This document shows, piece after piece, positions 35,191-45,066 of a stretch of 64,000 bases of DNA. Source of the stretch: Prochlorococcus sp. AG-402-I20 (lineage in GTDB: Bacteria > Cyanobacteriota > Cyanobacteriia > PCC-6307 > Cyanobiaceae); assembly GCA_003216975.1 (NCBI GenBank), contig QCHY01000005.1, positions 1 to 64,000 on the forward strand. The letters are read 5' to 3'. The stretch's first letter is position 1. Each line of letters opens with the position of its first letter. Position numbers and translations under genes: made by a program. The notes under the pieces are model-generated. The model was not told the origin of the DNA. It worked only from the letters and a program-made list of their open reading frames with translations, and did no database searches.

Positions 35191-35550
35191 ATGGAATCTA
35201 CTTTTAACGATAATTGTAAAAATAGTCCCTTAAGTAAAGAGGATATAAATTTGATCGGTTTCACTAACCTTTCAGCTATCGAAAAGCATCATTTAAGGAT
35301 GCTTGCACATTGCTTGCAATGTTTTAAATCTATGAGTAAGGACAATCCAAGAGGTTTGATTCCTGTGAAGGAAGAATGGCTTGAATGGTGCCTGCAGAAT
35401 CCCATCATGATGAAAGATGACGAGTTTGTGCAGGTTATGTTCGAGCAATTTTCTGGAGCAGCCATCCAGCTGGAAAGATTGTCAAATGATTTAAAAGTTG
35501 CTCCATTGGATTTGACATTGAGAAATTTAATCGACGCATATGAGGCTTGA
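35191..35550 (+). CDS. conserved hypothetical protein, 119 aa
   Basis: 119 residues, soluble and helical. The middle reads HHLRMLAHCLQCFKSM near residues 33-48 (with a Cys-x2-Cys-like pair), then EEWLEWCLQNP near 66 and EQFSGAAIQLERLSNDL near 89. No enzyme motif can be read. It is a lone gene between suf and the long DUF4912 gene. I do not recognise its family. Confidence 0.65.
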   Translation: MESTFNDNCKNSPLSKEDINLIGFTNLSAIEKHHLRMLAHCLQCFKSMSKDNPRGLIPVKEEWLEWCLQNPIMMKDDEFVQVMFEQFSGAAIQLERLSNDLKVAPLDLTLRNLIDAYEA

Positions 35551-35848
35551 AATCGTTCTGGAACTGTATAAGTAGAAATTTATTTTAAGAAGATGATCCC
35601 AAAGAAAAAAGTCTTCGAAATGTTCAAAATTTGGATTTATTTTTTATCTGGAAATGGATTTGATTTCGTTTAGTGGAAATTTGTTAGTTGGAGATCATTT
35701 CCTGGTTTCTAGTTTTTGCAAGGGTTTTTCCCTGTTGATCCCATCCTAAGATCTTTTCTCGGAGTCAGTAGATGCTGACCACACCAACGAGAAGCGCACA
35801 TTTCATCACATACTTATCCCACTGATCCCAAACAAAAAAAGGAGGTTT

Positions 35849-36934
35849 ATGGGCGTGACTATTGATCAAGAATCCCTGTCACGTTTAACACTTCGTCAGC
35901 TACGTATTAAAGCGAGTGAGTTGGGTATTCCTCTTTATAGTAGAAAATCTAAGGCTGAACTAGTCAAAGGTGTTTCACTGTACGAAGAAAAAAAGCAACA
36001 AGATCAACAGTTGATAAATGATAAAATCGAACAATCAAATAAAACTAAATATTCAAACTCTTTAGAGACAAAAGTAGTGTTTTTGCCTCGTGATCCCGAG
36101 TGGGCATATGTATTTTGGGAGATATCTGATGCAGATCGTTCTAATGCTCAAAATCATGGAGCGATTAGACTTTGTTTACGTTTGGCTGATGTCACCAATA
36201 GAAACAATGGTGAAGCTAATCCTGGGACTCTTCAAGAAGTTGTTGTTGATAGTCACAGTACCGAGTGGTATCTACCTATTCCTTTAGGTGGAAGAGACTA
36301 TAAGGTAGAACTTGGTTATCGAATTGGTCATAAATGGATGTCTCTGGCTCATTCATCTTCAGCTAAAGTACCCTCACTTCATCCCAGTGAACAGGTCCTT
36401 GATCAGTTTGTTCCTTTTAGCCTGGAATCTCCAGTTACCACAACTGATCCTAAGATAGAAAGTTTTGCATCAGAACAACCAGATAGTGGTTTGCATGAGC
36501 GTCTATATCAATCAGCTACCACAAAATTTAAAACTCGAAGAGTTGGTTCAGAAGAATTCCAAGAGGGAGTTCCAGGAGATCTAGCTTCAAATAATGATTC
36601 TGGTAGTGGGCTTTGGGCTAGTGGTTTAAATGAATCAGGTATTGGAGGGGTTTCTCAAGCACGTTCTTTTTGGTTGGTTGCTGATGCGGAATTAATTGTC
36701 TATGGCGCTACTGATCCATCGGCTAAATTGTTTATCGAAGATGAGGAGGTTCCTTTAGCAGATGATGGAACTTTTAGATTGCAAGTCCCATTCAGAGATG
36801 GTATTCAGAACTATTCAATAAAGGCTATCGATAAAGATGGAGTTGATTCACGCAACATCACAATGAAATTCGAAAGAGTTACTCCTGTTGATAATACTAA
36901 TCCTAATTCAAAAGCGGAATCAGAATGGTTTTAA
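35849..36934 (+). CDS. DUF4912 protein with Rho-N/SAP-like head
   Basis: 361 residues. The N-terminal 45 residues (LSRLTLRQLRIKASELGI, YSRKSKAELVKGV) have the SAP/Rho N-terminal helix-turn-helix pattern that binds nucleic acid. Residues ~65-170 form the DUF4912 domain (EWAYVFWEIS, RLADVTNRN, PIPLGGRDYKVELGYR). Residues ~265-345 add an apparent beta domain (WLVADAELIVYGATDPSA, KLFIEDEEVPLADDGTFRLQ) of immunoglobulin-like type. Strong RBS GGAGG at 35841-35845. Function is unknown; family members in cyanobacteria and firmicutes may bind DNA. Confidence 0.8.
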   Translation: MGVTIDQESLSRLTLRQLRIKASELGIPLYSRKSKAELVKGVSLYEEKKQQDQQLINDKIEQSNKTKYSNSLETKVVFLPRDPEWAYVFWEISDADRSNAQNHGAIRLCLRLADVTNRNNGEANPGTLQEVVVDSHSTEWYLPIPLGGRDYKVELGYRIGHKWMSLAHSSSAKVPSLHPSEQVLDQFVPFSLESPVTTTDPKIESFASEQPDSGLHERLYQSATTKFKTRRVGSEEFQEGVPGDLASNNDSGSGLWASGLNESGIGGVSQARSFWLVADAELIVYGATDPSAKLFIEDEEVPLADDGTFRLQVPFRDGIQNYSIKAIDKDGVDSRNITMKFERVTPVDNTNPNSKAESEWF

Positions 36935-36953
36935 ATCTCATCCCATTTAGCTG

Positions 36954-37124
36954 ATGGTTCGCTTAATTGTTGCTTTTACTCCATTAGTAGGTGCTATTGC
37001 TTTTCCTTTGTTAGTTCCGACTGCAATTGAGCGTTTAGGATTGGGTCCAGGTGTTTTAAGTGCGTTGATTTTAAGTACTCTTTGGTTTGTCGCAATGCTA
37101 CGTACTTCTGAAATGCCTCACTGA
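36954..37124 (+). CDS. small membrane protein, 56 aa
   Basis: An ATG frame of 56 codons starting 17 bases after the DUF4912 stop. It encodes two short hydrophobic helices: MVRLIVAFTPLVGAIAFPLL and GPGVLSALILSTLWFVAML. The hairpin topology suggests an inner- or thylakoid-membrane protein. Its tail runs up to, and would overlap, any phosphoglucomutase start upstream of 37125, which is why the later GTG start of that gene is preferred. The family is not recognised. Confidence 0.65.
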   Translation: MVRLIVAFTPLVGAIAFPLLVPTAIERLGLGPGVLSALILSTLWFVAMLRTSEMPH

Positions 37125-37188
37125 TTCAAAGTGTTTTAATGTAATTTTCGATTCATTTTTTAAAATCATTCATCAATCTATTCTCAAA

Positions 37189-38838
37189 GTGTTTTCTCCA
37201 GAATTTAGCCAACTTACAGTTAAGTTAGACTCACCTTTTACTGATCAGAAACCAGGTACTTCTGGATTAAGAAAAAGTACTTTGAAGTTTGAAGAGCCTC
37301 ATTACCTCGAGAGTTTTATTGAGTCAATCCTGAGTTCCTTACCTGGAGTGCAAGGAGGTGTTTTGGTTGTAGGAGGTGATGGTAGATATGGCAACAAAAG
37401 AGCGATTGATATCATTATTCGGATGGCAGCCGCACATGGAATTCAAAAAGTCATAACAACTGTAGATGGGATTTTGTCGACTCCTGCGGCTTCTAATTTG
37501 ATTAGAATTAATCAAGCAATAGGTGGAATTATATTATCTGCTAGTCACAATCCAGGTGGACTTGAAGGAGATTTTGGGGTCAAGCTCAATGGTTCAAATG
37601 GTGGACCTGCCTCAGAATCTTTAACTGATGAAATTTATAATTACTCCAAGAATCTTAAAGAATATAAGATTATAAAATGTCCATCAAATAATTCTTATTC
37701 ACTTGGTAAATATAAATTAGCTTCAATGATCGTTGAGATTGTTGATGGAATAGAAGATTACTTAGATTTAATGAAAAAAATATTTGATTTTGATTTGATT
37801 GCTTCTTATATCAATAAAGATTTTCCGATTGTTTTTGATGCATTAAATGCTGTTACAGGGCCATATGCAAAGCGTCTTTTCGTTGATCATTTAGGAGCTA
37901 ATTCAGAAACAATAAGGAATGGAATACCTTTGGAAGATTTTGGAGGTCTTCACCCTGATCCAAATTTGACTTATGCAAAAGATCTTGCTGATTTGCTTTT
38001 AAAAGGGAATTTATTTTCCTTCGGAGCTGCATGTGATGGGGATGGAGATAGAAATATGATTTTAGGACGTGGTTGTTTTGTAAATCCTAGTGATAGCCTT
38101 GCAATTTTAGCGGCTAATTACGATTGTGTTCCAGGATATGCCAAAGGTTTATCGGGTGTCGCTCGTTCAATGCCAACTAGTTCAGCGGTAGATGTTGTAG
38201 CAAAACATTTAGGGATAAATTGCTTTGAAACTCCTACTGGCTGGAAATTCTTTGGCAACCTTTTGGACGCGAATCAAATTACTCTGTGTGGAGAGGAGAG
38301 CTTTGGAACGGGAAGTGATCATGTAAGAGAGAAAGATGGATTGTGGGCTGTTCTCTTTTGGTTGCAGATACTTGCGTCAAAGAAAAAATCTGTTTCTGAG
38401 ATAATGAAAGATCATTGGCTATTTTTTGGTCGTCATTACTATTCTCGGCATGATTATGAATCTATTCCATCTGAAGTTGCAAATTCTCTTTATTCCAGAT
38501 TGAGTAATATGCTTCCCACTCTGATAGATCAATCTTTTGCTGGAAGGATAGTTAAAAATGCTGATAATTTTAGCTACACGGATCCAGTTGATGATTCAAT
38601 TACGCGTAATCAGGGTTTGAGAATTTTATTAGATGATGGCAGTCGAGTGTTAGTGAGACTTTCTGGTACTGGCACTCAAGGAGCCACGTTGAGAGTTTAC
38701 TTTGAAAGTTTTGTTCCAAGTGATGGTGATATCACTCAAGATCCTCAGTTAGCTTTGGATCCCTTAATTAAAAGTATTGACTCTCTAGCTGAGATTTCAA
38801 AACGAACAGGCATGTCCGCTCCGACAGTTATTACGTAG
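37189..38838 (+). CDS. pgm: phosphoglucomutase/phosphomannomutase (alpha-D-phosphohexomutase)
   Basis: Longer frames exist from 37087, but GTG 37189 gives 549 residues, the normal cyanobacterial length, and avoids overlap with the preceding small gene. Active phosphoserine loop LSASHNPGG near residue 123, metal-binding DGDGDRN near 285, sugar-binding GEESFG near 365, and phosphate-binding SGTGTQGATLR near 505 are all present. It converts glucose-1-phosphate and glucose-6-phosphate, for glycogen and sugar nucleotides. Confidence 0.92.
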   Translation: MFSPEFSQLTVKLDSPFTDQKPGTSGLRKSTLKFEEPHYLESFIESILSSLPGVQGGVLVVGGDGRYGNKRAIDIIIRMAAAHGIQKVITTVDGILSTPAASNLIRINQAIGGIILSASHNPGGLEGDFGVKLNGSNGGPASESLTDEIYNYSKNLKEYKIIKCPSNNSYSLGKYKLASMIVEIVDGIEDYLDLMKKIFDFDLIASYINKDFPIVFDALNAVTGPYAKRLFVDHLGANSETIRNGIPLEDFGGLHPDPNLTYAKDLADLLLKGNLFSFGAACDGDGDRNMILGRGCFVNPSDSLAILAANYDCVPGYAKGLSGVARSMPTSSAVDVVAKHLGINCFETPTGWKFFGNLLDANQITLCGEESFGTGSDHVREKDGLWAVLFWLQILASKKKSVSEIMKDHWLFFGRHYYSRHDYESIPSEVANSLYSRLSNMLPTLIDQSFAGRIVKNADNFSYTDPVDDSITRNQGLRILLDDGSRVLVRLSGTGTQGATLRVYFESFVPSDGDITQDPQLALDPLIKSIDSLAEISKRTGMSAPTVIT

Positions 38839-38926
38839 ATCAAAAAACTTCCAATTTGAAATCATCAAAACAACTTTATAAGTTTTTTTTTGCTTTTAGA
38901 GTATCAAAAATGTTTGTTTATTAGCT

Positions 38927-41131
38927 TTGACCAAAGATCTGTTTGCTTTTAGTGGTGAACAGCTAATAAAGAATAATGCTCCTTTAGCTGATCGCTTACG
39001 GCCTAAAACACTTGATGAATTTGTTGGTCAAGATCACATTCTTGCTCAAGGACGTTTATTGAGACGTTCAATTGTTGCTGATAAAGTAGGCAATCTATTG
39101 CTTTATGGACCACCTGGAGTTGGTAAGACTACTTTGGCTAGGATTATCGCCTTAAATACTCTTTCTCACTTTAGTGTCGTAAATGCAGCATTGGCTGGCA
39201 TCAAGGATTTGAGAGCTGAGATTGAGTCTGCGATCGATAGATTAAACAAATATGGTAAACGCACGATTTTATTTATTGATGAGGTTCATAGATTTAATAC
39301 TGCGCAACAAGATGCCTTATTACCTTGGGTTGAAAATGGAACTTTGACCCTGATTGGCGCGACAACGGAAAATCCATATTTTGAAGTAAATAAAGCTTTG
39401 GTAAGCAGATCTAGATTATTTCGTTTAAATAGTTTGAATTCAAAAGCATTACATCAATTGGTGCAACGAGCTTTGAATGATAAGGAAAGGGGGTATGGGT
39501 TGAAATTAATTAATTTAGCTAGTGAAGCTGAGGATCATTTGGTTGATGTATGTAATGGCGATGCACGCGTTCTGCTTAATGCGCTTGAACTTGCTGTAGA
39601 GAGCACTATTGCAAATCAAGATAGTTCAATAAGTATTGATCTCAAGATTGCTGAGGATTCAATTCAAGAACGAGCGGTTTTATACGACAAAAAAGGTGAT
39701 GCTCATTTTGATACTATCAGCGCTTTTATTAAGTCATTACGGGGTTCGGATCCTGATGCGGCATTGTTTTGGCTTGCTCGAATGTTGGAGGCTGGAGAAA
39801 ATCCACGATTTATTTTTAGACGTATGCTCATCGCGGCAGGAGAAGATATTGGCCTTGCTGATCCCAATGCAATTGTGATAGTTGAGTCATGCGCCGCGGC
39901 TTTTGATCGAATAGGTTTGCCAGAGGGTATTTACCCTTTAGCTCAGGCAACCTTGTACTTGGCTTCAACTGAGAAAAGCAATAGTGTGAAGGCTATTTTT
40001 AAGGCAGTTCAGAAAGTTAAAGATTCCCAAAAGCAAAATGTTCCATCTCACCTTAAAGATGCCAATCGAGATCAAGAAGCTTTTGGAGATGGCATGGGTT
40101 ACAGGTATCCCCATTCATTTTCAAAAAATTGGGTTCCACAACAATATTTGCCAGATGCTTGTCTTAATGAGATTTTTTGGGAGCCAACTGAACATGGATG
40201 GGAAGGACAAAGATTATCTCTTTTGAATGAGAGAAGATCTCAGCAGTTAGCTTCATTGCTTGAAGTTGAGCAACAAAATCCTTTAACTATTACATCTGGA
40301 AAAGTTGATACTGATCTAGAAAAATGGTTATCTCGTCAAGTTTTGCAAGAGGGGGAACGATTAAAAAATTTGATGACTAAATTATGGTCTGGTATTACTT
40401 GGAAAAAAAATCATAGAGTTTTAGTCTTAGCACCTAGTTCTTTGCTTTGGTCTTTAAAGCCTTTAAGAGAGGTATCTGAAGGGGGCGTTATGTTGGCTGT
40501 ATCAAAAGATAATCATCCAAGACTATTGGCTGAATTAGAAGTTTTGGCTCCTATGGAGCGACCTGTTTTAATTGATTCAAAAGTTGAATCAATTAAAAAA
40601 TTAGAAGATAATCTCAAATTTGAGGTAATTGGAGGAAGGATTCCTTGGAAAGTTTTTTCTGAAACAAATTTCTCTGAATTGTGGCCGATTCTTACTGAAA
40701 AATGTGCAGCTCATACAGAATTAAGTTTGATTATAAGTAACCCATGTTCTGGCCCTGCCCTTTCTTTAAAGGAAAGCTTAGAGTTTTATAGTAATAAGAA
40801 AAATACTGATTTTTCATTATTGAGTGATTTAATTTGTAAAGAAGAGAAGTGGTTAAATAAGCAAGATCATAAAAAAAAATTTATTCTGCAACTAGAAAAC
40901 TTAGGTTGGAATATTTCTGTTGAAGAATGGACTGAGTTTGTATACCAAAAAGTTGATAGTACTATAATTAGAAGGTGGCTTAATCAAGGAAGTGAGTATA
41001 GAGAAATTATTCTAAAAAATTGTGAAGAAGAAGAATTAATTCGGTTGAAAAAATTATTTAAAATATTGGATGGTACGACTATAAAACAGAAGCTTATACA
41101 TACTAAATTGATTGCTAAAAATAATAATTAA
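38927..41131 (+). CDS. rarA: RarA/MgsA-type AAA ATPase with extra C-terminal domain
   Basis: 734 residues. The first ~440 match RarA (replication-associated recombination): Walker [10 protein letters not shown] (61-69), Walker [12 protein letters not shown] (114-124), sensor region [14 protein letters not shown] near 140, and the tetramerisation/C-terminal [17 protein letters not shown] segment near 285. E. coli RarA is ~447 residues. The remaining ~290 residues are an additional domain with nucleotide-binding-like strands ([18 protein letters not shown] near 508), of unknown function, seen in cyanobacterial homologues as I recall. TTG start. Confidence 0.87.
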   Translation: MTKDLFAFSGEQLIKNNAPLADRLRPKTLDEFVGQDHILAQGRLLRRSIVADKVGNLLLYGPPGVGKTTLARIIALNTLSHFSVVNAALAGIKDLRAEIESAIDRLNKYGKRTILFIDEVHRFNTAQQDALLPWVENGTLTLIGATTENPYFEVNKALVSRSRLFRLNSLNSKALHQLVQRALNDKERGYGLKLINLASEAEDHLVDVCNGDARVLLNALELAVESTIANQDSSISIDLKIAEDSIQERAVLYDKKGDAHFDTISAFIKSLRGSDPDAALFWLARMLEAGENPRFIFRRMLIAAGEDIGLADPNAIVIVESCAAAFDRIGLPEGIYPLAQATLYLASTEKSNSVKAIFKAVQKVKDSQKQNVPSHLKDANRDQEAFGDGMGYRYPHSFSKNWVPQQYLPDACLNEIFWEPTEHGWEGQRLSLLNERRSQQLASLLEVEQQNPLTITSGKVDTDLEKWLSRQVLQEGERLKNLMTKLWSGITWKKNHRVLVLAPSSLLWSLKPLREVSEGGVMLAVSKDNHPRLLAELEVLAPMERPVLIDSKVESIKKLEDNLKFEVIGGRIPWKVFSETNFSELWPILTEKCAAHTELSLIISNPCSGPALSLKESLEFYSNKKNTDFSLLSDLICKEEKWLNKQDHKKKFILQLENLGWNISVEEWTEFVYQKVDSTIIRRWLNQGSEYREIILKNCEEEELIRLKKLFKILDGTTIKQKLIHTKLIAKNNN

Positions 41132-41784
41132 TTAAGACAAATTATTGGTTTATTAGTGATGTGATTTTCATCTAATGCAATTGCATAAGTCCATTGATCA
41201 TGATTTTGTTCGTAAATTTTGACTTTGTGTCCAAGTTTTTTATGATACGCAAATGATGATTTATTTTTCCAAATCCATTGGTTTAAATTATTTGCTATTT
41301 TTCCATTCTGCCATTTGATTGCTGCTTCTTTTATTACCCATCTTTTTAGTACCTGTTCTTTGGCTTGGCTTGGAGCTAAATTTTCAATTTCGCAATTCTC
41401 ATCTTGAGTGAAAAAACGTTTTGATAATTTATGCGCTTGAAACTGTCTATCCTTTCTTTCTATATCCACTCCAATTTTTAATGAGGACCAACCTATTAAT
41501 AATGCATCAGAACAGTGACTCATGCTGATATGACCCCATCCTTCAGCAAGTAAAGGCGGCTCCCCTGGATTAGCTTTAAGAGGAATATCAAGAGCTTCTA
41601 AGCCTGCCATGTTAGACATGGCGTGTCTTAAGCAGCCTCTGGAAAAATGGTAAAGCAACCCTCTACTAGGTGTTAACTTTTGAACCCATTTTTTTTCTTC
41701 GTTGCTTATTGGTAAAAGTTCTGATGGCATCGAAAAAAGCCAAAGACCTAGTACGCTTTTATTGTTTATTTGAGTTGTAATCAT
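41128..41784 (-). CDS. 4'-phosphopantetheinyl transferase (Sfp/HetI type)
   Basis: 218 residues from ATG 41784; longer frames to 41820 would overlap the divergent bcp start. The Sfp signature is complete: metal-binding GVDIERKD near residue 107 and the KEAAIKW motif (WVIKEAAIKW) near 159. It attaches phosphopantetheine from CoA to acyl-carrier or carrier proteins. Its ATG and that of bcp overlap head to head (41782-41785), so there is no intergenic space; each promoter must lie inside the neighbour. The stop overlaps the end of rarA by 4 bases. Confidence 0.85.
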   Translation of the reverse strand: MITTQINNKSVLGLWLFSMPSELLPISNEEKKWVQKLTPSRGLLYHFSRGCLRHAMSNMAGLEALDIPLKANPGEPPLLAEGWGHISMSHCSDALLIGWSSLKIGVDIERKDRQFQAHKLSKRFFTQDENCEIENLAPSQAKEQVLKRWVIKEAAIKWQNGKIANNLNQWIWKNKSSFAYHKKLGHKVKIYEQNHDQWTYAIALDENHITNKPIICLN

Positions 41785-42250
41785 GCCTCTTTGTATAGGC
41801 GATTCTGCACCAGATTTCACTATCCCTAATCAAGATGGTGTTGATACGAGTCTTTCATCATTCATAGGTACGAGAGTTGTAATTTATTTTTATCCAAAAG
41901 ATGATACTCCTGGCTGTACTAAGGAAGCTTGCAGCTTTAGAGATAATTGGGAGATTTTTAAATCAAACAATATTCAAATTTTAGGTATTAGTAAGGATGC
42001 CTCAAAATCACATATAAAATTCATTGATAAACATAAATTACCTTTTACACTTTTAACTGATAGTGACCCTTGTCCTGTCGCAACATTATATGAAAGTTAT
42101 GGCTTGAAGAAATTTATGGGTAGAGAGTATTATGGAATGATGAGACATACTTTTGTTATAGATAAAGAAGGTAAAATTGAATTAATATACTTAAAAGTAA
42201 AATCAGATAACATGGCTAATCAGATTATAAATGATCTTCAATTGAATTGA
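41783..42250 (+). CDS. bcp: peroxiredoxin, Bcp/PrxQ type
   Basis: 155 residues of thioredoxin-like fold. The peroxidatic cysteine is in YPKDDTPGCTKEACSFRD at about residue 47 and the resolving cysteine five residues later, the PrxQ arrangement. It reduces hydroperoxides in the cytoplasm with thioredoxin. Its ATG overlaps the phosphopantetheinyl transferase start on the other strand by two bases. The 3' end overlaps coaX on the other strand. Confidence 0.95.
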   Translation: MPLCIGDSAPDFTIPNQDGVDTSLSSFIGTRVVIYFYPKDDTPGCTKEACSFRDNWEIFKSNNIQILGISKDASKSHIKFIDKHKLPFTLLTDSDPCPVATLYESYGLKKFMGREYYGMMRHTFVIDKEGKIELIYLKVKSDNMANQIINDLQLN

Positions 42251-42938
42251 TTTTTTGCTCTATATCAATCATTCCTTCTAGAACAAGATTTGGATAATGA
42301 TGTATATCAATATTTGTCTTTTTAAGTTGACTTAATATGATCGGTGCATCACCTCCACAAAGCCATAGTGGTGATTTTACTTCCTCATGTATTTGTAATA
42401 TAAATCCCAATAAACCATTTATTGCGCCTTTGAGCATTGCTTTTTCAGTATCAAACTGAAATGTCTCTTTTGGGATTATTTGATTCGTTGGTGTTTCTAA
42501 ATTTAATGCACCATTTCCCATGGATGATAATTGAAGTTTGAAACCAGAAATTAATTGACCACCTGCAAATTCTCCATTGTTTGTTATTTTTGTGACGCTT
42601 AATATCGTACCTGCATCTATAACAATCAAATCTTTTTCATTGTTGGTTAAAGATGATTGCTTTTTAAAAGCACCCCATGATGCAAGTGCTCTGTCAATTC
42701 CTAAATTAGATGGAAGATTGTTTAGGGGAACATCATCTAAAATTATTTTTTTTGAAGGGCATAATTTTATATTCTCAGGGATGGGCCCTACGGAGGCCCA
42801 AGTTAATTGAGAATAATCTTGATCTTTAAATTCGATTGGATTTGGCGAAGTATGAAAAAATTTCCAATCTTTTTTTATCTTGCTTGCCCAATGCCATCTT
42901 GTATTACCAATCATTAAGTAATTTTTTTCTGAGTGCAC
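42225..42938 (-). CDS. coaX: type III pantothenate kinase
   Basis: 237 residues from GTG 42938. The frame extends to ATG 42980, but this would overlap the cysH stop; ATG 42914 is another option. Motifs: NYLMIGNTRWHWA near the start (substrate-binding IGNTR), VIDAGTILSVTKI near residue 103 (DAGT), and NGEFAGGQLISGFKLQ near 125. It phosphorylates pantothenate, the first step of CoA synthesis. It lies immediately after cysH (minus strand) and converges with bcp, overlapping it by 26 bases. Confidence 0.85.
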   Translation of the reverse strand: MHSEKNYLMIGNTRWHWASKIKKDWKFFHTSPNPIEFKDQDYSQLTWASVGPIPENIKLCPSKKIILDDVPLNNLPSNLGIDRALASWGAFKKQSSLTNNEKDLIVIDAGTILSVTKITNNGEFAGGQLISGFKLQLSSMGNGALNLETPTNQIIPKETFQFDTEKAMLKGAINGLLGFILQIHEEVKSPLWLCGGDAPIILSQLKKTNIDIHHYPNLVLEGMIDIEQKINSIEDHL

Positions 42939-42952
42939 GAGTTTATTCCTTT

Positions 42953-43723
42953 TTATTGCGTATTTAGATGGATCCCACACTCTTCACTGAGACCTCCAAA
43001 TCTTGTTGATCTTCCTTTGGTATTAGTATTTTCTGCTTCGCTAGAATGCCAATCTCCTACAGTTGAATAACCTTTTTCAAATAATGGATGTTGAGGTAAT
43101 TTATTTTCCTCCATGTAATAGTAAATATCTTTTTTAGTCCAGTTTAAAAGCGGTCGGAGAGCTAAACGTTCTCTAATACAGTCAATATTAGACATTGACT
43201 GTCTGTTCTTTGTTTGGCCTTTTCTTACGCCGCTTGCCCAGCAATGAACATTGAGATCTGAGAAAGCTTTTTCAAGAGGTTCAACTTTCCTAATCTGATG
43301 ATATTTTTCAAGATCTTTTTGTACTCCTGTTTCCCAAAGGCGACCATTTAAGGCTTCCATTCTTGCTGGGGATATGGGGCTTTGGGCTACTACTAAGTTT
43401 AATTCGAATAGTTTTGTTAATTCTTCTGCGTAGTCATAAGTTTCTTTTGGGAGATAGCCAGTATCAATCCAAATAACTTTTGGCTTGAAATTCGAATTTA
43501 ATCTCACTGTCATATGAAGTAAGACAGCCGATTGGATTCCAAAGCTAGTTGTTACAACAAATCTTTCATCAAATTGCTCCAAGCCCCATTGAAGTTGTGC
43601 TTGAGCGGAGAGTTTTTCTAGATCTTTGCTCTTCTCATGAATTGATTTCATCAGAGATGGTTGAGGGAATTGAGCGGCGTTTTTCAAATCATTGGTGTAA
43701 TTGTCTTTAGATTCTTTCTTCAT
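42953..43723 (-). CDS. cysH: PAPS reductase (phosphoadenylyl-sulfate reductase)
   Basis: 256 residues. The adenylyl-sulfate fold has the SxGIQSAVLLHM-like VVTTSFGIQSAVLLHM near residue 59. IWIDTGYLPKETYDYAEEL follows, then the C-terminal active cysteine ECGIHLNTQ. There is no CC-plus-CXXC set of the Fe-S APS-reductase class, so this is the PAPS-type. It reduces PAPS to sulfite with thioredoxin in assimilatory sulfate reduction. Divergent from ndh; coaX follows closely. Confidence 0.94.
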   Translation of the reverse strand: MKKESKDNYTNDLKNAAQFPQPSLMKSIHEKSKDLEKLSAQAQLQWGLEQFDERFVVTTSFGIQSAVLLHMTVRLNSNFKPKVIWIDTGYLPKETYDYAEELTKLFELNLVVAQSPISPARMEALNGRLWETGVQKDLEKYHQIRKVEPLEKAFSDLNVHCWASGVRKGQTKNRQSMSNIDCIRERLALRPLLNWTKKDIYYYMEENKLPQHPLFEKGYSTVGDWHSSEAENTNTKGRSTRFGGLSEECGIHLNTQ

Positions 43724-43794
43724 GTTTGAGTTTTGAATGCCGAATTAGTCAAAGTTTGTTTAGGGTCATTGAAATCATCTTAGATCTAGTCCCT

Positions 43795-44967
43795 ATGGAC
43801 TTGAACAATTTGAAATCTGATCCAATTGTTGTTGTTGGTGGAGGCTTCGGAGGACTATCTACAGTCCAAGCATTATTAGCTCAGTCAGATGGAACACCAA
43901 TCATTTTGATTGATCAAAGCCCAAGATTTCTTTTTAAGCCATTGCTTTATGAATTATTAAGCGGTGAGCTTGAATTATGGGAGGTTGCACCTAAATATTC
44001 TGCTTTAGCCTCAGAATTAGGATTTGTTTTTTTACATGGATGTGTCGTAGAGATTGATGAAATAGAACAAAAGTTAATTACTTTATCTGGGATTGAAATA
44101 ATTTATTCTCAACTTGTTATTAGCACAGGAGTTACAACGGATTTTTCCTTGCTAGAAAATTTACAAGACTATGCTTGTGGTTTTTCTAATTTAAATGACT
44201 TTCGAATAATTAAAAAGTTAATAAATAAAATTAATAATTCTTCTGAATGTACTAATCCTATAGTGATTGCTGGAGCTGGTCCAACTGGTGTTGAGCTTGC
44301 ATGTAAATTATCTGATTTAGTTAACAATAGAGTAGAAATATGTTTGATTGATAAAGGAAAAGAAATTTTATCTCAATCTAAATCTTTTAATAGAGAAAAA
44401 GCAATCAATGCAATTGCTAATAGAAATATCAAAATTTATCTGGAACATTACATTGCATCGCTGAATAAAAATTTTATAGAACTTTCCACTGTTGAGATTG
44501 AAAGGAATAATTCCCTAAAGATTAATTATTCTGGTTTAGTATGGACTGCTGGATTAAAGCCTTGCAGTTTGCTATTGGCCGATCATTTTTCAGATACAAA
44601 TAAGAAGATTAAGGTCAACAAATTTTTGCAAATAAACGAAAATCAGAATATATTTTGTGTTGGAGATATGATTTTTTGTGAGAATTATCCTTTTCCTTCT
44701 TCAGCACAAGTCGCAATGCAGCAGGGCTTTTTAACAGCTCAGAATATTGTTTCTCTTAGAGAGGGTAATAAACTTAAATCATTTCAATTTGAAGATCTTG
44801 GAGAAATGTTGAGTCTAGGCATTGGTAATGCTTCTATCACTGGATATGGGGTCACTTTGGCTGGTCCTCTTGCGTTTAAGATTAGGCATTTAGCATATTT
44901 GATGCGAATGCCAGGTTTTTCTCAATCTTTGAAGTCCCTAGGATCACGGCTATTTAGTCAACAATAA
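43795..44967 (+). CDS. ndbB: type II NAD(P)H dehydrogenase (NDH-2)
   Basis: 390 residues from ATG 43795; the longer frame from 43726 is unlikely. Two Rossmann folds: GGGFGGLSTVQALL near residue 16 for FAD and IAGAGPTGVELACKLSD near 158 for NAD(P)H. Also VWTAGLKPCSLLLADHFS and a FCVGDMIFCENYPFP near 290 (FAD-binding GD motif). It is a non-proton-pumping monotopic quinone reductase at the membrane. Divergent from cysH. The gene symbol ndbB follows cyanobacterial usage; which of the ndb types it is is not certain. Confidence 0.85.
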   Translation: MDLNNLKSDPIVVVGGGFGGLSTVQALLAQSDGTPIILIDQSPRFLFKPLLYELLSGELELWEVAPKYSALASELGFVFLHGCVVEIDEIEQKLITLSGIEIIYSQLVISTGVTTDFSLLENLQDYACGFSNLNDFRIIKKLINKINNSSECTNPIVIAGAGPTGVELACKLSDLVNNRVEICLIDKGKEILSQSKSFNREKAINAIANRNIKIYLEHYIASLNKNFIELSTVEIERNNSLKINYSGLVWTAGLKPCSLLLADHFSDTNKKIKVNKFLQINENQNIFCVGDMIFCENYPFPSSAQVAMQQGFLTAQNIVSLREGNKLKSFQFEDLGEMLSLGIGNASITGYGVTLAGPLAFKIRHLAYLMRMPGFSQSLKSLGSRLFSQQ

Positions 44968-45066
44968 TTAATCGTTTTTTTTCTCAATATCCTTAGTTCC
45001 TTTTCACAGTATTCTTAAAAGTAATGCTTGTACAGAGTCAGTTTAAAAGGTTATTAATTAAAGTAT

